A DNA stretch of 51,989 nucleotides, taken from positions 1 to 51,989 of the forward strand of contig NZ_FQXU01000020.1 in the NCBI RefSeq assembly GCF_900130055.1. Reading direction: 5' to 3'. Positions 1 to 7,709 of this stretch are shown here, piece by piece. A model generated the notes under the pieces. The model worked only from the letters and a program-made list of their open reading frames with translations, was not told the DNA's origin and made no database searches. The stretch comes from Clostridium intestinale DSM 6191. GTDB lineage: Bacteria > Bacillota > Clostridia > Clostridiales > Clostridiaceae. The position numbers and the translations under genes are program-made. Each line of letters begins with the position of its first letter. Positions within the stretch are counted from its first letter, which is position 1.

Positions 1-128
1 GTTGAATGGTTGAATGGTTGAATGGTTGAATGGTTGAATGGTTGAATGGTTGAATGGTTGAATGGTTGAATGGTTGAATGGTTGAATGGTTGAATAGCGG
101 AATAGTAGAACGGTAGAAAAGTGGAATC
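1..128. repeat. Octamer tandem array (GTTGAATG)n with degenerate tail
   Basis: Eleven perfect head-to-tail copies of GTTGAATG fill 1-88. The 8-bp phase then continues through five degenerate units (GTTGAATA, GCGGAATA, GTAGAACG, GTAGAAAA, GTGGAATC) to 128. The array may begin before the window. Reading it in frame gives stops, so it is not coding. It ends 69 bp before a ribbon-helix-helix-like gene. Three more perfect copies lie at 20056-20079. Such arrays can expand by slippage; here they may also be protein-binding iterons (inference). Confidence 0.95.
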
Positions 129-197
129 ATTTTGAGGGTAAAGCATACTATAAGATTATAAGGAATTTAATGAAATATTATAAAAAAAGGAGGAGAA

Positions 198-587
198 ATG
201 GGGAAGTCAAATAATGATAATAATGAAATACCACAGGAGGGAGAAAAAATTGAGAAGTTTGGTGTTTGGGGAGAAGTTAAGGGAGGAAATACTATAAGAG
301 AGTTTGATATAGCTGATTTAGTGAAAGAAAAGCTTAAAAATAATCCCGTTAAAACGCCTTTTATAGAGCCGGAAAAGAAGAAGAAAGTTGCTATAGAAAG
401 GGAATATGATCATTCAGATACTAAATGTAAAAAGAATTTTTACCTTGGTTTTCCTATAATAAGAATGTTAAATGACTTAAAGATAAAACATCCTAATGTA
501 AATGTGAGAATCAGTAAAATAGTAGAAAGTGCAATAAAGCACTATTATAAATACATTATGGAAGAAGGGGGAACACAAGAGGAGTAG
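198..587 (+). CDS. Ribbon-helix-helix-like protein with N-terminal extension
   Basis: 129 aa, starting at an ATG 4 nt after AGGAGG. Residues 1-75 are charged and look flexible. Residues ~76-125 have the layout of an Arc/CopG ribbon-helix-helix domain: a strand (KKNFYLG), a helix ending in KHPN, a short loop (VNVR), and a second helix ending in HYYKYI. The 60-aa protein at 28829-29011 is a paralog of this domain, with about 40% identity by eye, including the HPN-x-N-x-R and AI-x-HYY signatures. Both genes sit directly downstream of 8-bp tandem arrays, which suggests that the protein binds such an array to regulate itself or mark the DNA (inference). No partition ATPase gene is adjacent. The family was not recognised by name. 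Confidence 0.7.
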   Translation: MGKSNNDNNEIPQEGEKIEKFGVWGEVKGGNTIREFDIADLVKEKLKNNPVKTPFIEPEKKKKVAIEREYDHSDTKCKKNFYLGFPIIRMLNDLKIKHPNVNVRISKIVESAIKHYYKYIMEEGGTQEE

Positions 588-726
588 TTTATATAAGCTT
601 GATTAAAATACTCTTAAGATCTTTATAAGAGGAAAGAAACTTATGGTTTAAATTGTGTGCAATCGAATAAAATGATATAATAAGGGCAGATGGAATAAAT
701 AAAACTACAGGAAATGAGGAGAAATC

Positions 727-1497
727 ATGTCTGAGAAAACAAGTGAAAAATCTTTTTCAAGGAAGAAAAAAGTTTTATTAGTTGTGGGTGTTATTTTAGT
801 AGCCTTTATCATAGGGATTGTAAGATATTTAACATTTTCTCTTCCAGCAGATGAAGAGGCAGTTGCTGCAATGGCATCTAAAAAGGATGTGATTGTAGAG
901 GAGGTAGGCAATACTATTGTATTTAATCCTGTGAATGAAAAGACAAACATAGGTTATATTTATTATCCTGGTGGACAAGTAGACCCTAAAAGTTTTGCTT
1001 ATGCAGCAGAGAAAATTTCAGAGAGTGGAATTAAGGTAGTGATACAGAAGATGCCTTTCAATTTGGCGTTTTTCGGTAAAGATAGAGCACTTGATGTTAT
1101 TGATAGTTATCCTGAAATAGATAAGTGGTATATTGGGGGATTTTCGCTAGGTGGAGTTGCTGCAAGTATGGTGGCTTCTGATAATTCAGATAAGTTTGAA
1201 GGAATCATTTTATACGCAAGTTATACAACAAAAAAATACTCTTTGGCAAATACTGATTTAAAAGTACTTAGTTTATCAGGAAGCAATGATGGACTAGCTA
1301 CACCAGAGAAAATTGAAGCAAGGAAAGATTTTTTACCAGCTAGTGCAACATATGTAGAAATACCTGGAGGTAACCACACTCAGATGGCGGTTTATGGTGA
1401 TGGTAATTTACAAAAAGGTGATAATGAAGCTGGGTTAAGTCGTATGGAGCAGCAGAAGACTATAATAGAAGATACTGTTAAATTTATTAAAAGTTAA
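727..1497 (+). CDS. Membrane-anchored alpha/beta hydrolase
   Basis: 256 aa. A basic N-terminus is followed by one hydrophobic segment (residues ~16-37) that should anchor the protein with the catalytic domain outside. The nucleophile elbow GFSLGG, the acid region GSNDG and the late histidine in GGNHTQ give a plausible Ser-Asp-His triad, and YYPGG near residue 80 fits an oxyanion-hole strand. This matches small alpha/beta hydrolase family proteins common in Firmicutes; the substrate cannot be told. It has a good ribosome site (GAGGAG) and stands alone, with gaps of 139 bp before and 119 bp after. Confidence 0.8.
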   Translation: MSEKTSEKSFSRKKKVLLVVGVILVAFIIGIVRYLTFSLPADEEAVAAMASKKDVIVEEVGNTIVFNPVNEKTNIGYIYYPGGQVDPKSFAYAAEKISESGIKVVIQKMPFNLAFFGKDRALDVIDSYPEIDKWYIGGFSLGGVAASMVASDNSDKFEGIILYASYTTKKYSLANTDLKVLSLSGSNDGLATPEKIEARKDFLPASATYVEIPGGNHTQMAVYGDGNLQKGDNEAGLSRMEQQKTIIEDTVKFIKS

Positions 1498-1616
1498 AAA
1501 TAGCAATTAGATTTTAAAAACTTCTGTATTGATATAATATAGGAGTTTTAGTTGTTTTAACAGTATAAATTTACTTATAAATGTGATATAATAAAGGTAT
1601 ATATGGAGGTGGCATT

Positions 1617-1790
1617 ATGAGTGAAAATGAAAGAATTATAGCTAACACAAATGCAACTATGAGTATGGAAAACATGCCACTCATGGAAGAAGATAAAAAA
1701 AGAATAAAAGAGTGTTTGGAAGGAAAGATTTCTTTTCAACTAGCTGTTGAAAACTTAGTGAAAAAGTATATGAGTAAACAGGTTATGTAG
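1617..1790 (+). CDS. Fic-inhibiting antitoxin (VbhA/YhfG type)
   Basis: 57 aa, with ribosome site GGAGGTGG before the ATG, ending 1 nt before the Fic start. Residues 14-19 read TMSMEN, an exact match to the Fic inhibition motif [S/T]xxxE[G/N]. In class I Fic proteins this motif is carried by a separate small antitoxin and blocks productive ATP binding. The rest is a charged helical tail. Gene order, spacing and motif together support a toxin-antitoxin pair. It is too short for many gene callers. Confidence 0.85.
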   Translation: MSENERIIANTNATMSMENMPLMEEDKKRIKECLEGKISFQLAVENLVKKYMSKQVM

Positions 1791-1791
1791 T

Positions 1792-2394
1792 ATGAGTGAT
1801 TTATACCATTACGAATATGAGCAAGATGAATTTTATTGTTATCATAAATCACATACATTAAAAAATAAATTAAATATAATTGATGAAGAAAAGTTAAAGC
1901 AAGCGGAAAGAGAAATTACAGCTTTAAGAACTGCGCAGTTAATGAAAAATCCTATAAAAGGTAAATTTGACTTTAACCATATAAAGAAAATACATGTATT
2001 TCTATTCGGAGATATTTATGAATGGGCTGGTAAAGTTAGAATTGTAAATATATCAAAAGGAAATCAGTTTTGTCTTTGTCAATATATCGATAGCCAGATG
2101 GAAGATGTACTTAATAAGTTGAAAAAAGAGAAGTATTTAGAAGGTTTGGATATTGTAAATATGTCTAAAAGGTTATCATATTACTTAGGTGAAATTAATG
2201 CAATTCATCCATTTAGAGAAGGAAATGGGAGGACTCAGAGAATGTTTATTCAAGAGCTTTCTGAGTATAATGGATATAGATTAGATTGGTCTAAAATTAA
2301 GGACGAAGAGATGTTAGAGGCCAGTGTACAATCCTTTAATTTGAAATATGAATTGATGGAAGAATTAGTATTAAGGGCATTGAGTTCTAAATAG
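1792..2394 (+). CDS. Fic-domain protein adenylyltransferase (toxin)
   Basis: 200 aa. The catalytic loop HPFREGNGRTQR (139-150) fits the Fic consensus HPFx[D/E]GNGRxxR completely, including the histidine base and both arginines, so it should be active. Fic proteins transfer AMP from ATP to hydroxyl side chains; bacterial Fic toxins of this size often act on DNA gyrase/topoisomerase IV or on other hosts' proteins. There is no internal inhibitory helix, as expected when the antitoxin is the preceding gene (1617-1790). The two genes are co-transcribed and end at a strong terminator shared with the convergent ImmA/Xre pair. It may stabilise the neighbouring tail island (inference). Confidence 0.92.
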   Translation: MSDLYHYEYEQDEFYCYHKSHTLKNKLNIIDEEKLKQAEREITALRTAQLMKNPIKGKFDFNHIKKIHVFLFGDIYEWAGKVRIVNISKGNQFCLCQYIDSQMEDVLNKLKKEKYLEGLDIVNMSKRLSYYLGEINAIHPFREGNGRTQRMFIQELSEYNGYRLDWSKIKDEEMLEASVQSFNLKYELMEELVLRALSSK

Positions 2395-2406
2395 CAATTT
2401 AGTTTT

Positions 2407-2447
2407 AAAGCCACAAACAAAGAATTAGTCTTTGTTTGTGGCTTTTT
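2407..2447. terminator. Bidirectional terminator between fic and immA
   Basis: A 16-bp perfect stem (2407-2422 with 2430-2445), a 7-nt loop and a T run on the plus strand. Convergent genes lie on each side, so it can serve both. Confidence 0.9.
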
Positions 2448-2516
2448 GCTACCATAACTACAAACATATGTTCTTTTAAAAACAAAAATATATAGATGCA
2501 CCTGCATCAATCTCTT

Positions 2517-2969
2517 TTAATCTTCTATATTAAATCTAACTTTTAGTAAAGGAAGAGGAATACTTTCACAACAAGCTATTTGCTCAAGGGTATAGCCAGA
2601 ATATACGGTTAGTATATCTGAAGGAATTAATAACCTTGCAGCAAAATAATTAGCTTGTTTTTCTAATTTATTAACAGAGTAGAAGGTGTTATTAATTAGA
2701 AAAGAAGTATTTGCATTAGGGTGAAAAATTGCATGCCCTAACTCATGACCACAGGTAAATAGTTGTTTTGAATATGATAAATCTTCATTTACATGTATCA
2801 TTTTTTGTCTAACAAACTTGTTATAATACCCATTTATTAAGCCTAATGGCTCTTTTATAATAATTATATTTTCTCCTTTAGCTATCTCAAAAGGATTATT
2901 AGTTTTATATTTTTTTACTAATTTCTCTATCTTATTATCTATATTATCTCTCAATATCCCACACCCCAT
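2517..2969 (-). CDS. immA: ImmA/IrrE-family metallopeptidase
   Basis: 150 aa from the ATG. HELGH at 75-79 is the zinc motif, followed by EKQANYFAARLLIP (103-116), the usual ImmA/IrrE third-ligand helix. In ICEBs1-type elements ImmA cleaves the cognate Xre repressor to induce the element. Here it directly follows the xre gene on the same strand, so it probably performs that anti-repressor step for the tail operon. The ATG has a poor ribosome site; a TTG at residue 6 after GGGGTGTGGG is an alternative start. Confidence 0.9.
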   Translation of the reverse strand: MGCGILRDNIDNKIEKLVKKYKTNNPFEIAKGENIIIIKEPLGLINGYYNKFVRQKMIHVNEDLSYSKQLFTCGHELGHAIFHPNANTSFLINNTFYSVNKLEKQANYFAARLLIPSDILTVYSGYTLEQIACCESIPLPLLKVRFNIED

Positions 2970-3392
2970 TTATTTCTTATATTTATTGGGAGTAAATTTA
3001 TTTTTAGCTATTTGCTTAGCTAATCTCATGGAGTTTTCTAAACTGATTCTAAGTAGTTCTTTAGTTTCTTCGTCAATAGGTTCACCATCGAACATCAATC
3101 CTGATTGATCACTTTGAAGTTGTTCTAGAGTTTGACTTAGAGCTTTGCTTATATCTTTTTGATCTTTATTATTTAATTCAGAGGTATAGTTAATATCCTT
3201 TTCGTCAGATAAAAGGTAATCAACTGTAATTCCAAAATAGCTTGCTAATTTTATTAATAGTTCTTTACTTGCTCCACGATCATTTCTTTCAATCATTCCT
3301 ATTGTAGACTGAGATATCTTTAAATCATCAGCCAATTCTTTTTGGGTTAATTTCTTTTTTTGCCTTAAGGCTTTAATTTTATCACCTAACAA
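2970..3392 (-). CDS. Xre/Cro-family repressor (HTH_3)
   Basis: 140 aa from a TTG start (MLGDKIKALRQ) that has GAGGTG six bases upstream; a longer reading from 3440 lacks a ribosome site. Residues ~4-60 are a classic helix-turn-helix (KELADDLKISQSTIGMIER). A C-terminal linker of about 75 residues may be the ImmA-cleaved part. It is divergent from the sigma-like activator at 3614, and the space between carries several TATCACT-type inverted repeats, so it should repress that activator and itself. Confidence 0.9.
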   Translation of the reverse strand: MLGDKIKALRQKKKLTQKELADDLKISQSTIGMIERNDRGASKELLIKLASYFGITVDYLLSDEKDINYTSELNNKDQKDISKALSQTLEQLQSDQSGLMFDGEPIDEETKELLRISLENSMRLAKQIAKNKFTPNKYKK

Positions 3393-3477
3393 TTTAATCA
3401 CCTCTTGTATACATAATAACACTATATGTGATAAAAGCAATAGTATTTTTAAGAAATCTAATGATAAATGGAGAAAA

Positions 3478-3549
3478 ATTACTTTTAATCACTGAAAGTA
3501 ATTAAAAATAGTACTATTAGTGATTAGGAATATATCACTTTAAGTGATA
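3478..3549. promoter_or_regulatory. Operator cluster for the Xre repressor
   Basis: Two clear inverted repeats: ATTACTTT-N9-AAAGTAAT at 3478-3502 (with TAATCACTG as the spacer) and the 17-bp near-palindrome TATCACTTTAAGTGATA at 3533-3549. Single half-sites ATCACT/AGTGAT also occur near 3427 and 3520. They lie between the divergent repressor and activator genes. This is the usual arrangement of a lysogeny-type switch. Confidence 0.8.
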
Positions 3550-3613
3550 ATATTGTTATATAAAGTAAGAGTGCTCTTAACATAATAAGATTTATAAATA
3601 AAGGAGATAGATT

Positions 3614-4135
3614 ATGGAACAAGTAATAAATTATGAGGAATTAATACAAAGGGCTGCTGAACTAGGAGCAAAACAAGCTATTAAAGAATATAAGGCTAAG
3701 GAGAGAGAAGAGAAAAAGGGAAAGGTATTTCACAATACACGCTTATTAATGAAGAATTATAATGATTTAAAAAAACATTCGGAGAAGGGAATTGATAGTT
3801 TGAAGTTTGCTTTAGATAATGGAGATTATAACGCTTTAAGTGAAGATGAGGTGTATATATTATCAATTAAACAGAGCAAGGCTAAAACTTTAGTTATGAT
3901 AGCTCATATAGATATAGCGCTGAAAGAGCTAAAGAAAAGACAAAAGTTGGCAGGAACTTCAGAGCAATATAAGGCACTAGAAATGTTTTATATAGATGAA
4001 GCTAGTTATACAGATATACAAGACTACTTCAACTGCGGAATAAATACCCCAAGACGTTGGATAAATGAAATGATAAACCAATTAAGTGTTTTGCTATTTG
4101 GAGTTGATGGATTGAAGTTAGACATGGTGATGTAG
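3614..4135 (+). CDS. Xpf/ArpU-like sigma-type activator of late tail genes
   Basis: 173 aa with AAGGAG before the ATG. The N-terminal two thirds is a long charged helical stretch. Residues ~120-165 contain a sigma-region-4-like helix-turn-helix (YTDIQDYFNCGINTPRRWINEM), as in phage ArpU-family regulators. Its size and place (after the repressor, before the late operon) match Xpf, the sigma-like positive control factor of PBSX. Three ungapped copies of a promoter-like sequence start 2 nt downstream of its stop codon, which makes them its likely targets. The assignment to ArpU rather than another phage sigma family is by pattern only. Confidence 0.75.
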   Translation: MEQVINYEELIQRAAELGAKQAIKEYKAKEREEKKGKVFHNTRLLMKNYNDLKKHSEKGIDSLKFALDNGDYNALSEDEVYILSIKQSKAKTLVMIAHIDIALKELKKRQKLAGTSEQYKALEMFYIDEASYTDIQDYFNCGINTPRRWINEMINQLSVLLFGVDGLKLDMVM

Positions 4136-4136
4136 T

Positions 4137-4192
4137 GGTAAAAAGTTGGAGTTTTAATAGTAATTAAGACAAGCTAAAATGATAGTATGAAG
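4137..4192 (+). promoter_or_regulatory. Putative late promoter, copy 1
   Basis: First of three ~55-bp direct repeats that align without gaps. Conserved blocks are AAAAAGTTGGAGTTTTAATA upstream and ATGATAGTATGAAG about 19 bp further on. The two-block layout with fixed spacing looks like a promoter for a dedicated sigma factor. Transcription from here would meet the terminator at 4251-4286 and give an RNA of roughly 90 nt. Confidence 0.65.
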
Positions 4193-4250
4193 AAATGTAT
4201 TTAAACATAATAACTAGAAGGGAGCTTAGCTCTTATGATAGGCTAAAATG

Positions 4251-4286
4251 GACAAGAAGGTTTTTGAACTGATCTTGTCTTTTTTA
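4251..4286 (+). terminator. Terminator between late-promoter copies 1 and 2
   Basis: GACAAGA (4251-4257) pairs with TCTTGTC (4273-4279), followed by TTTTTTATT. It would end any transcript begun at repeat copy 1 or read through from the activator gene. Confidence 0.85.
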
Positions 4287-4310
4287 TTACTCAGCTTTGG
4301 TTGGATGATA

Positions 4311-4365
4311 GTAAAAAGCTGGAGTTTTGGTAGTAATTTAAAGATGTTAATATGATAGTATGAAG
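4311..4365 (+). promoter_or_regulatory. Putative late promoter, copy 2
   Basis: Second copy of the direct repeat, with GGAGTTTTGGTAGTAATTT and ATGATAGTATGAAG at the same spacing as copy 1. It lies just after the terminator at 4251-4286. Confidence 0.65.
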
Positions 4366-4433
4366 TAATTGTATTTAACAGTTACTTATAAGACTTAACT
4401 ACTATTAATATAATCATGTGTGGTTATATGGTG

Positions 4434-4488
4434 GTAAAAAGTTGGAGTTTTAATAGTATTTTAAAAGAGTTAATATGATATTGTGAAG
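4434..4488 (+). promoter_or_regulatory. Putative late promoter, copy 3
   Basis: Third copy, with GGAGTTTTAATAGTATTTT and ATGATATTGTGAAG. It is the closest to the tail operon, about 150 bp before the first tail gene, and is followed by a hairpin at 4521-4555. Confidence 0.65.
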
Positions 4489-4520
4489 AAGCTGTATAGT
4501 AAATTAAATAATAACAGTAG

Positions 4521-4557
4521 AGGGACAAGGATAGGATAAAACTATTCATGTCCCTTT
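4521..4557 (+). terminator. Leader hairpin before the tail operon
   Basis: AGGGACA (4521-4527) pairs with TGTCCCT (4549-4555), followed by only TTCAT. It is either a weak terminator/attenuator or a 5' stabilising hairpin. The remaining sequence up to 4637 holds two GGAGG-like sites but no convincing gene. Confidence 0.55.
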
Positions 4558-4637
4558 CATATTCTCTTGAAAGGGGGTGAGGGAAATGCGGAGATAAATG
4601 TATTAAGGAGAGGTGTATTAAAGGAGGTGAACATTGC

Positions 4638-4922
4638 TTGAAATTTAGTGAAGTGACGTTACAGGATGTTAAAGCATATGCTAGGATTGATTTTGATTAT
4701 GAGGACAGTATATTAGAGATTATCTTAGAAGCTATGAAAGAGTATATAAAAAATTGTACAGAGCTTTCATATGAGCAAATAGATGAGAAGAGGGACTTAA
4801 CCCTTGTGTTGTTGGCTTTATGCAATGAGGTATATGATAATAGACAAGTTACTACACAAAAATCAAATATTAATGTTGTGATTAAATCTATATTAAGTAA
4901 ATACAACATTAATTTGATATAG
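4638..4922 (+). CDS. Phage gp6-like head-tail connector protein
   Basis: 94 aa from a TTG with AAGGAGGTGA seven bases upstream. The opening LQDVKAYARIDFDYEDSILEIILEAMKEYI is typical of the HK97 gp6/YqbG head-tail connector family (all-helical, ring-forming). It is the first gene of the tail operon and only 9 bp from the next. Because no capsid or portal gene is present, it may now close the top of the tail rather than join a head (inference). Confidence 0.8.
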   Translation: MKFSEVTLQDVKAYARIDFDYEDSILEIILEAMKEYIKNCTELSYEQIDEKRDLTLVLLALCNEVYDNRQVTTQKSNINVVIKSILSKYNINLI

Positions 4923-4931
4923 GAGAAGTTT

Positions 4932-5273
4932 ATGCAGGGGAATAAATTAAATAGAAAAATAGAGATTCAACAATATACAGAAGTTGAAAATGAGCTTTTT
5001 CAAATAATAAGGGAATGGAAAACTGTAAAAGAGCCTTGGGCATTGGTTAGATATCTTGGAAGTGAAGTAAAAAAGTTCGAAGAGATAGGTAAAGAAGAAC
5101 TTCATGTGGATTATGTAATAGTTATTAGGTATAGACCAGGAATAACTACAAATATGAGAGTTAAATACCTAGATAAGATACTTAATATTGATTCCATAAT
5201 TAATATTGGGGAGCAAAATAAGGAGCTCTGTTTACTTTGTAAGTTCCAAGGGGAGGAGGATTTTAGCGCTTGA
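4932..5273 (+). CDS. Phage head-tail adaptor / head-closure protein
   Basis: 113 aa. The N-terminal pattern NKLNRKIEIQQYTEVENE...REWKTVKEPWALVRYLGSEVKKFEEIGKEELHVDYVIVIRYRPGI is that of SPP1 gp16-like head-tail adaptors (phage_H_T_join). It overlaps the next gene by 4 bp. Like the gp6-like gene before it, it has been retained in a locus with no head genes. Confidence 0.8.
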   Translation: MQGNKLNRKIEIQQYTEVENELFQIIREWKTVKEPWALVRYLGSEVKKFEEIGKEELHVDYVIVIRYRPGITTNMRVKYLDKILNIDSIINIGEQNKELCLLCKFQGEEDFSA

Positions 5274-5746
5274 TTAGTTATGAAAATATATTAAAAGCTA
5301 TAAATAATCTTCTAAAAGTTAATCTTCCAGAAGTTAATAGAATATCTGATGAAATAATCAGTAGGTTTAAGAAACCTGCTTTTTTTACGCAGTTAAATAG
5401 CACATCAGAGAAAGATTTTAATGATTATTTAGAGAAATCAGTAACAATTAATATTATCTATTTTTCAGATGTGGATTCTAATGTAGATAATGTAAAAATG
5501 ATTGATAAGTTAAACTCTATATTTAAAAATAACCTAGAGATTGGGGACAGAGTTTTAACTATATCAGAAAAAAGATATTCGCTGATTGATAATATCCTTA
5601 AGTTTAAGTTTGATTTATATTTCAGTGATACCTGTGAGTTCATTGAGATTGAAGATGTATATATACCCGAAAGCATAATAAATAAGGGGTCAGGGTATAG
5701 TGAAGAAAATATAGAAACCCCAAAAGAATTAGAAAGTGAGGTTTAA
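5270..5746 (+). CDS. Phage tail terminator-like protein
   Basis: 158 aa from a TTG that overlaps the previous stop, with GGGGAGGAGG upstream. It is placed between adaptor and sheath, where phage tail terminators (about 140-160 aa) lie. The alternating strand/helix text (YENILKAINNLLK..., KSVTINIIYFS..., FKFDLYFSD) fits the tail-terminator fold found in Firmicutes contractile tails. The call rests mainly on synteny and size. Confidence 0.65.
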   Translation: MISYENILKAINNLLKVNLPEVNRISDEIISRFKKPAFFTQLNSTSEKDFNDYLEKSVTINIIYFSDVDSNVDNVKMIDKLNSIFKNNLEIGDRVLTISEKRYSLIDNILKFKFDLYFSDTCEFIEIEDVYIPESIINKGSGYSEENIETPKELESEV

Positions 5747-5750
5747 TAAT

Positions 5751-6806
5751 ATGGGATTACCAGAAGTAATAATAAATTTTAACAGTAAGGCAAGTAATGT
5801 TATTGAAAGAAGTGGGAGAGGAATAGTAGCTTTAGTAATACAAGATTCCACTAAACAAATTGAGAGTGCATCTTATAAGGGATTAGAAGAGGTTAATAAG
5901 GAAGACTATACTGCGGAGAATTATGATTATATATCAATGATTTTTAAGGGCGCTCCTAATAAAGTTATAGTAGAGAGAGCTTCAGAAGCCTCTGATTATA
6001 CTGAGGTATTACAAAGGTTAAAAAGTAAAAGATTTAACTATCTAACTATTCCTAAAATAGTAGAAGGACAAGCTGAGGCAATAGTTTCATGGATAAGAAA
6101 TTGCAGAAAAAATGATAAGAAAACTTTTAAAGCAGTTTTACCTAATGTAGCAGCTGATTATGAAGGAGTTATAAACTTTTCAACTGATAAAGTAAAAGTT
6201 GGAAGTAAGGTATATTCTACAGCAGAGTATTGCCCAAGAATTGCAGGAATATTAGCAGGATTATCTTTAAGCAGAAGTGCTACTTATCTTGTATTAAGTG
6301 AAGTTGAAGCTATTGAAGAAAATGAAAATCCTAATGATGCTATAGATGAAGGCAAGCTTATTTTAATAAGTGATGGAGAAAAAATTAAAATAGCAAGAGG
6401 AGTTAATAGCTTAGTAACTTTAACTGATGATAAGAGCGAAGACTTTAAAAAGATTAAAATAGTTGAATCTATGGATTTAGTTAAGGATGATATTAGAGAA
6501 ACTTTTGAAGATTCTTATGTAGGTCAAGTTATTAATGACTATGACAATAAAAGCTTATTTTTAGCTGCAATAAATTCATATTTCAAGGAATTAGAAGGAG
6601 ATAATATTTTAGATTCTAATTCAGAAAACAAGGCTGATATAAATGTTTCAGCACAAAAGAAATACTTGATTGAAAAGCAAGTTGATGTAACTAATCTAAA
6701 TGATCAACAAGTTAAAGAATACAATACTGGAAGCAAGGTGTTTGTAACATCTAGTGTCAAATTCGTTGATGCTATGGAAGACTTATACTTTGATATTAAT
6801 ATGTAA
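5751..6806 (+). CDS. Contractile tail sheath protein
   Basis: 351 aa, starting at ATG 5751 (MGLPEVIINF); an upstream in-frame GTG at 5736 lies inside the ribosome site. This is the PBSX XkdK-type sheath: GLPEVIINFNSKASNVIERSGRGIVALVI at the N-terminus, a central RIAGILAGLSLSRSAT segment and a C-terminal YNTGSKVFVTSSVKFVDAMEDLYFDI arm are typical. The sheath contracts to drive the tube through the target envelope, which makes this a myovirus-type tail. Confidence 0.93.
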   Translation: MGLPEVIINFNSKASNVIERSGRGIVALVIQDSTKQIESASYKGLEEVNKEDYTAENYDYISMIFKGAPNKVIVERASEASDYTEVLQRLKSKRFNYLTIPKIVEGQAEAIVSWIRNCRKNDKKTFKAVLPNVAADYEGVINFSTDKVKVGSKVYSTAEYCPRIAGILAGLSLSRSATYLVLSEVEAIEENENPNDAIDEGKLILISDGEKIKIARGVNSLVTLTDDKSEDFKKIKIVESMDLVKDDIRETFEDSYVGQVINDYDNKSLFLAAINSYFKELEGDNILDSNSENKADINVSAQKKYLIEKQVDVTNLNDQQVKEYNTGSKVFVTSSVKFVDAMEDLYFDINM

Positions 6807-6820
6807 GAGGAGGAATTGAA

Positions 6821-7264
6821 ATGGCAAAAATCAGAGGTGGAAATCAAATTAACGGTAGTTGGGGACAAGTATGGTGGGATGGAGAATTAATCCTAGAACT
6901 AGATAGTTTTGAGGCTAAGGTTACTGCAAAAAGAGAAGAAGTTAGTATAGGAATGGATGAAGATAGTAAGCTTGTAGGTCTTAAAGGTGAAGGAACTATG
7001 AAGGTTAAAAAAGTCTATACTAGAGGAAAGAAAAAGCTTTTAGAGGCATGGAAAAAAGGAGAAGATCCTAGAAGTACTTTAGTAGGAAAGATTCAAGATC
7101 CTGATACTGTAGGAAAACAAAGCGAGAGAGTTTCAATAGGTAACGTATGGTTTAGTGAACTTACTCTTTTAACTTTTGAAAAATCTAAAAAAGGTGAAGA
7201 AGAATATAAGTTTGGATTCACTCCAAGCGATGCAAGCTTCATGGATACTATACAAGTTATATAA
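6821..7264 (+). CDS. Tail tube protein (XkdM-like)
   Basis: 147 aa. The start MAKIRGGNQINGSWGQVWWDGELILELDSFEAKVTAKREEV is the signature of XkdM-family tail tube proteins. It forms the inner hollow tube inside the sheath. It lies 14 bp after the sheath gene with AGAGGAGGAA before the ATG. Sheath and tube in this order are standard for PBSX-like tails. Confidence 0.92.
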   Translation: MAKIRGGNQINGSWGQVWWDGELILELDSFEAKVTAKREEVSIGMDEDSKLVGLKGEGTMKVKKVYTRGKKKLLEAWKKGEDPRSTLVGKIQDPDTVGKQSERVSIGNVWFSELTLLTFEKSKKGEEEYKFGFTPSDASFMDTIQVI

Positions 7265-7325
7265 AAATTCAATGTAGATGTCCTAAAAGGGCATCTACAA
7301 ATATTACATTATTGGAGGAATTTAA

Positions 7326-7709
7326 ATGAGTACAAAAAATAATTCTATGGCAAGTAAAAAATTAAATATAAAGGATCTAATAGCAAACGCTGAAAGATTA
7401 AAGAAAAGGAAAGAAGAAACTAAAGAGTTAAGAGTTAAATCACTAGATGGAAATATTGTGATAGGAAAGCCAGATAGACAGCTTATTTTAGAAGCTATGG
7501 ATATGAAGGATGAAGATGGAGATTTATATCTAGTTTATGAATGTGTACTAGAGCCAAATCTAAAGGATAAAGAACTTCAAGAAGCTTATGGAGTAAATGG
7601 ATATGAAATAGTAGACGCAATATTTGAGGTTGGAGAAATAAGCTCTATTTCCAAAGAAATAACTAAATTCGCTGGCTATGGAGATAGTGTTGAAGAGATA
7701 AAAAACTAA
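7326..7709 (+). CDS. Tail assembly chaperone, short form (XkdN-like)
   Basis: 127 aa. The acidic/basic helical protein (LKIKDLIANAERLKKRKEE...) sits between tube and tape measure, where tail assembly chaperones are found. Its last codons ATA AAA AAC TAA contain the slippery heptamer A-AAA-AAC, at which ribosomes can slip to the -1 frame to make a longer product (separate entry). The short form, analogous to lambda gpG, coats the tape measure during tail assembly. Confidence 0.88.
   Translation: MSTKNNSMASKKLNIKDLIANAERLKKRKEETKELRVKSLDGNIVIGKPDRQLILEAMDMKDEDGDLYLVYECVLEPNLKDKELQEAYGVNGYEIVDAIFEVGEISSISKEITKFAGYGDSVEEIKN

Noticed and set aside
1-128. Possible CRISPR array
   Set aside because: The 8-bp units are head to tail with no spacers and no cas genes nearby.
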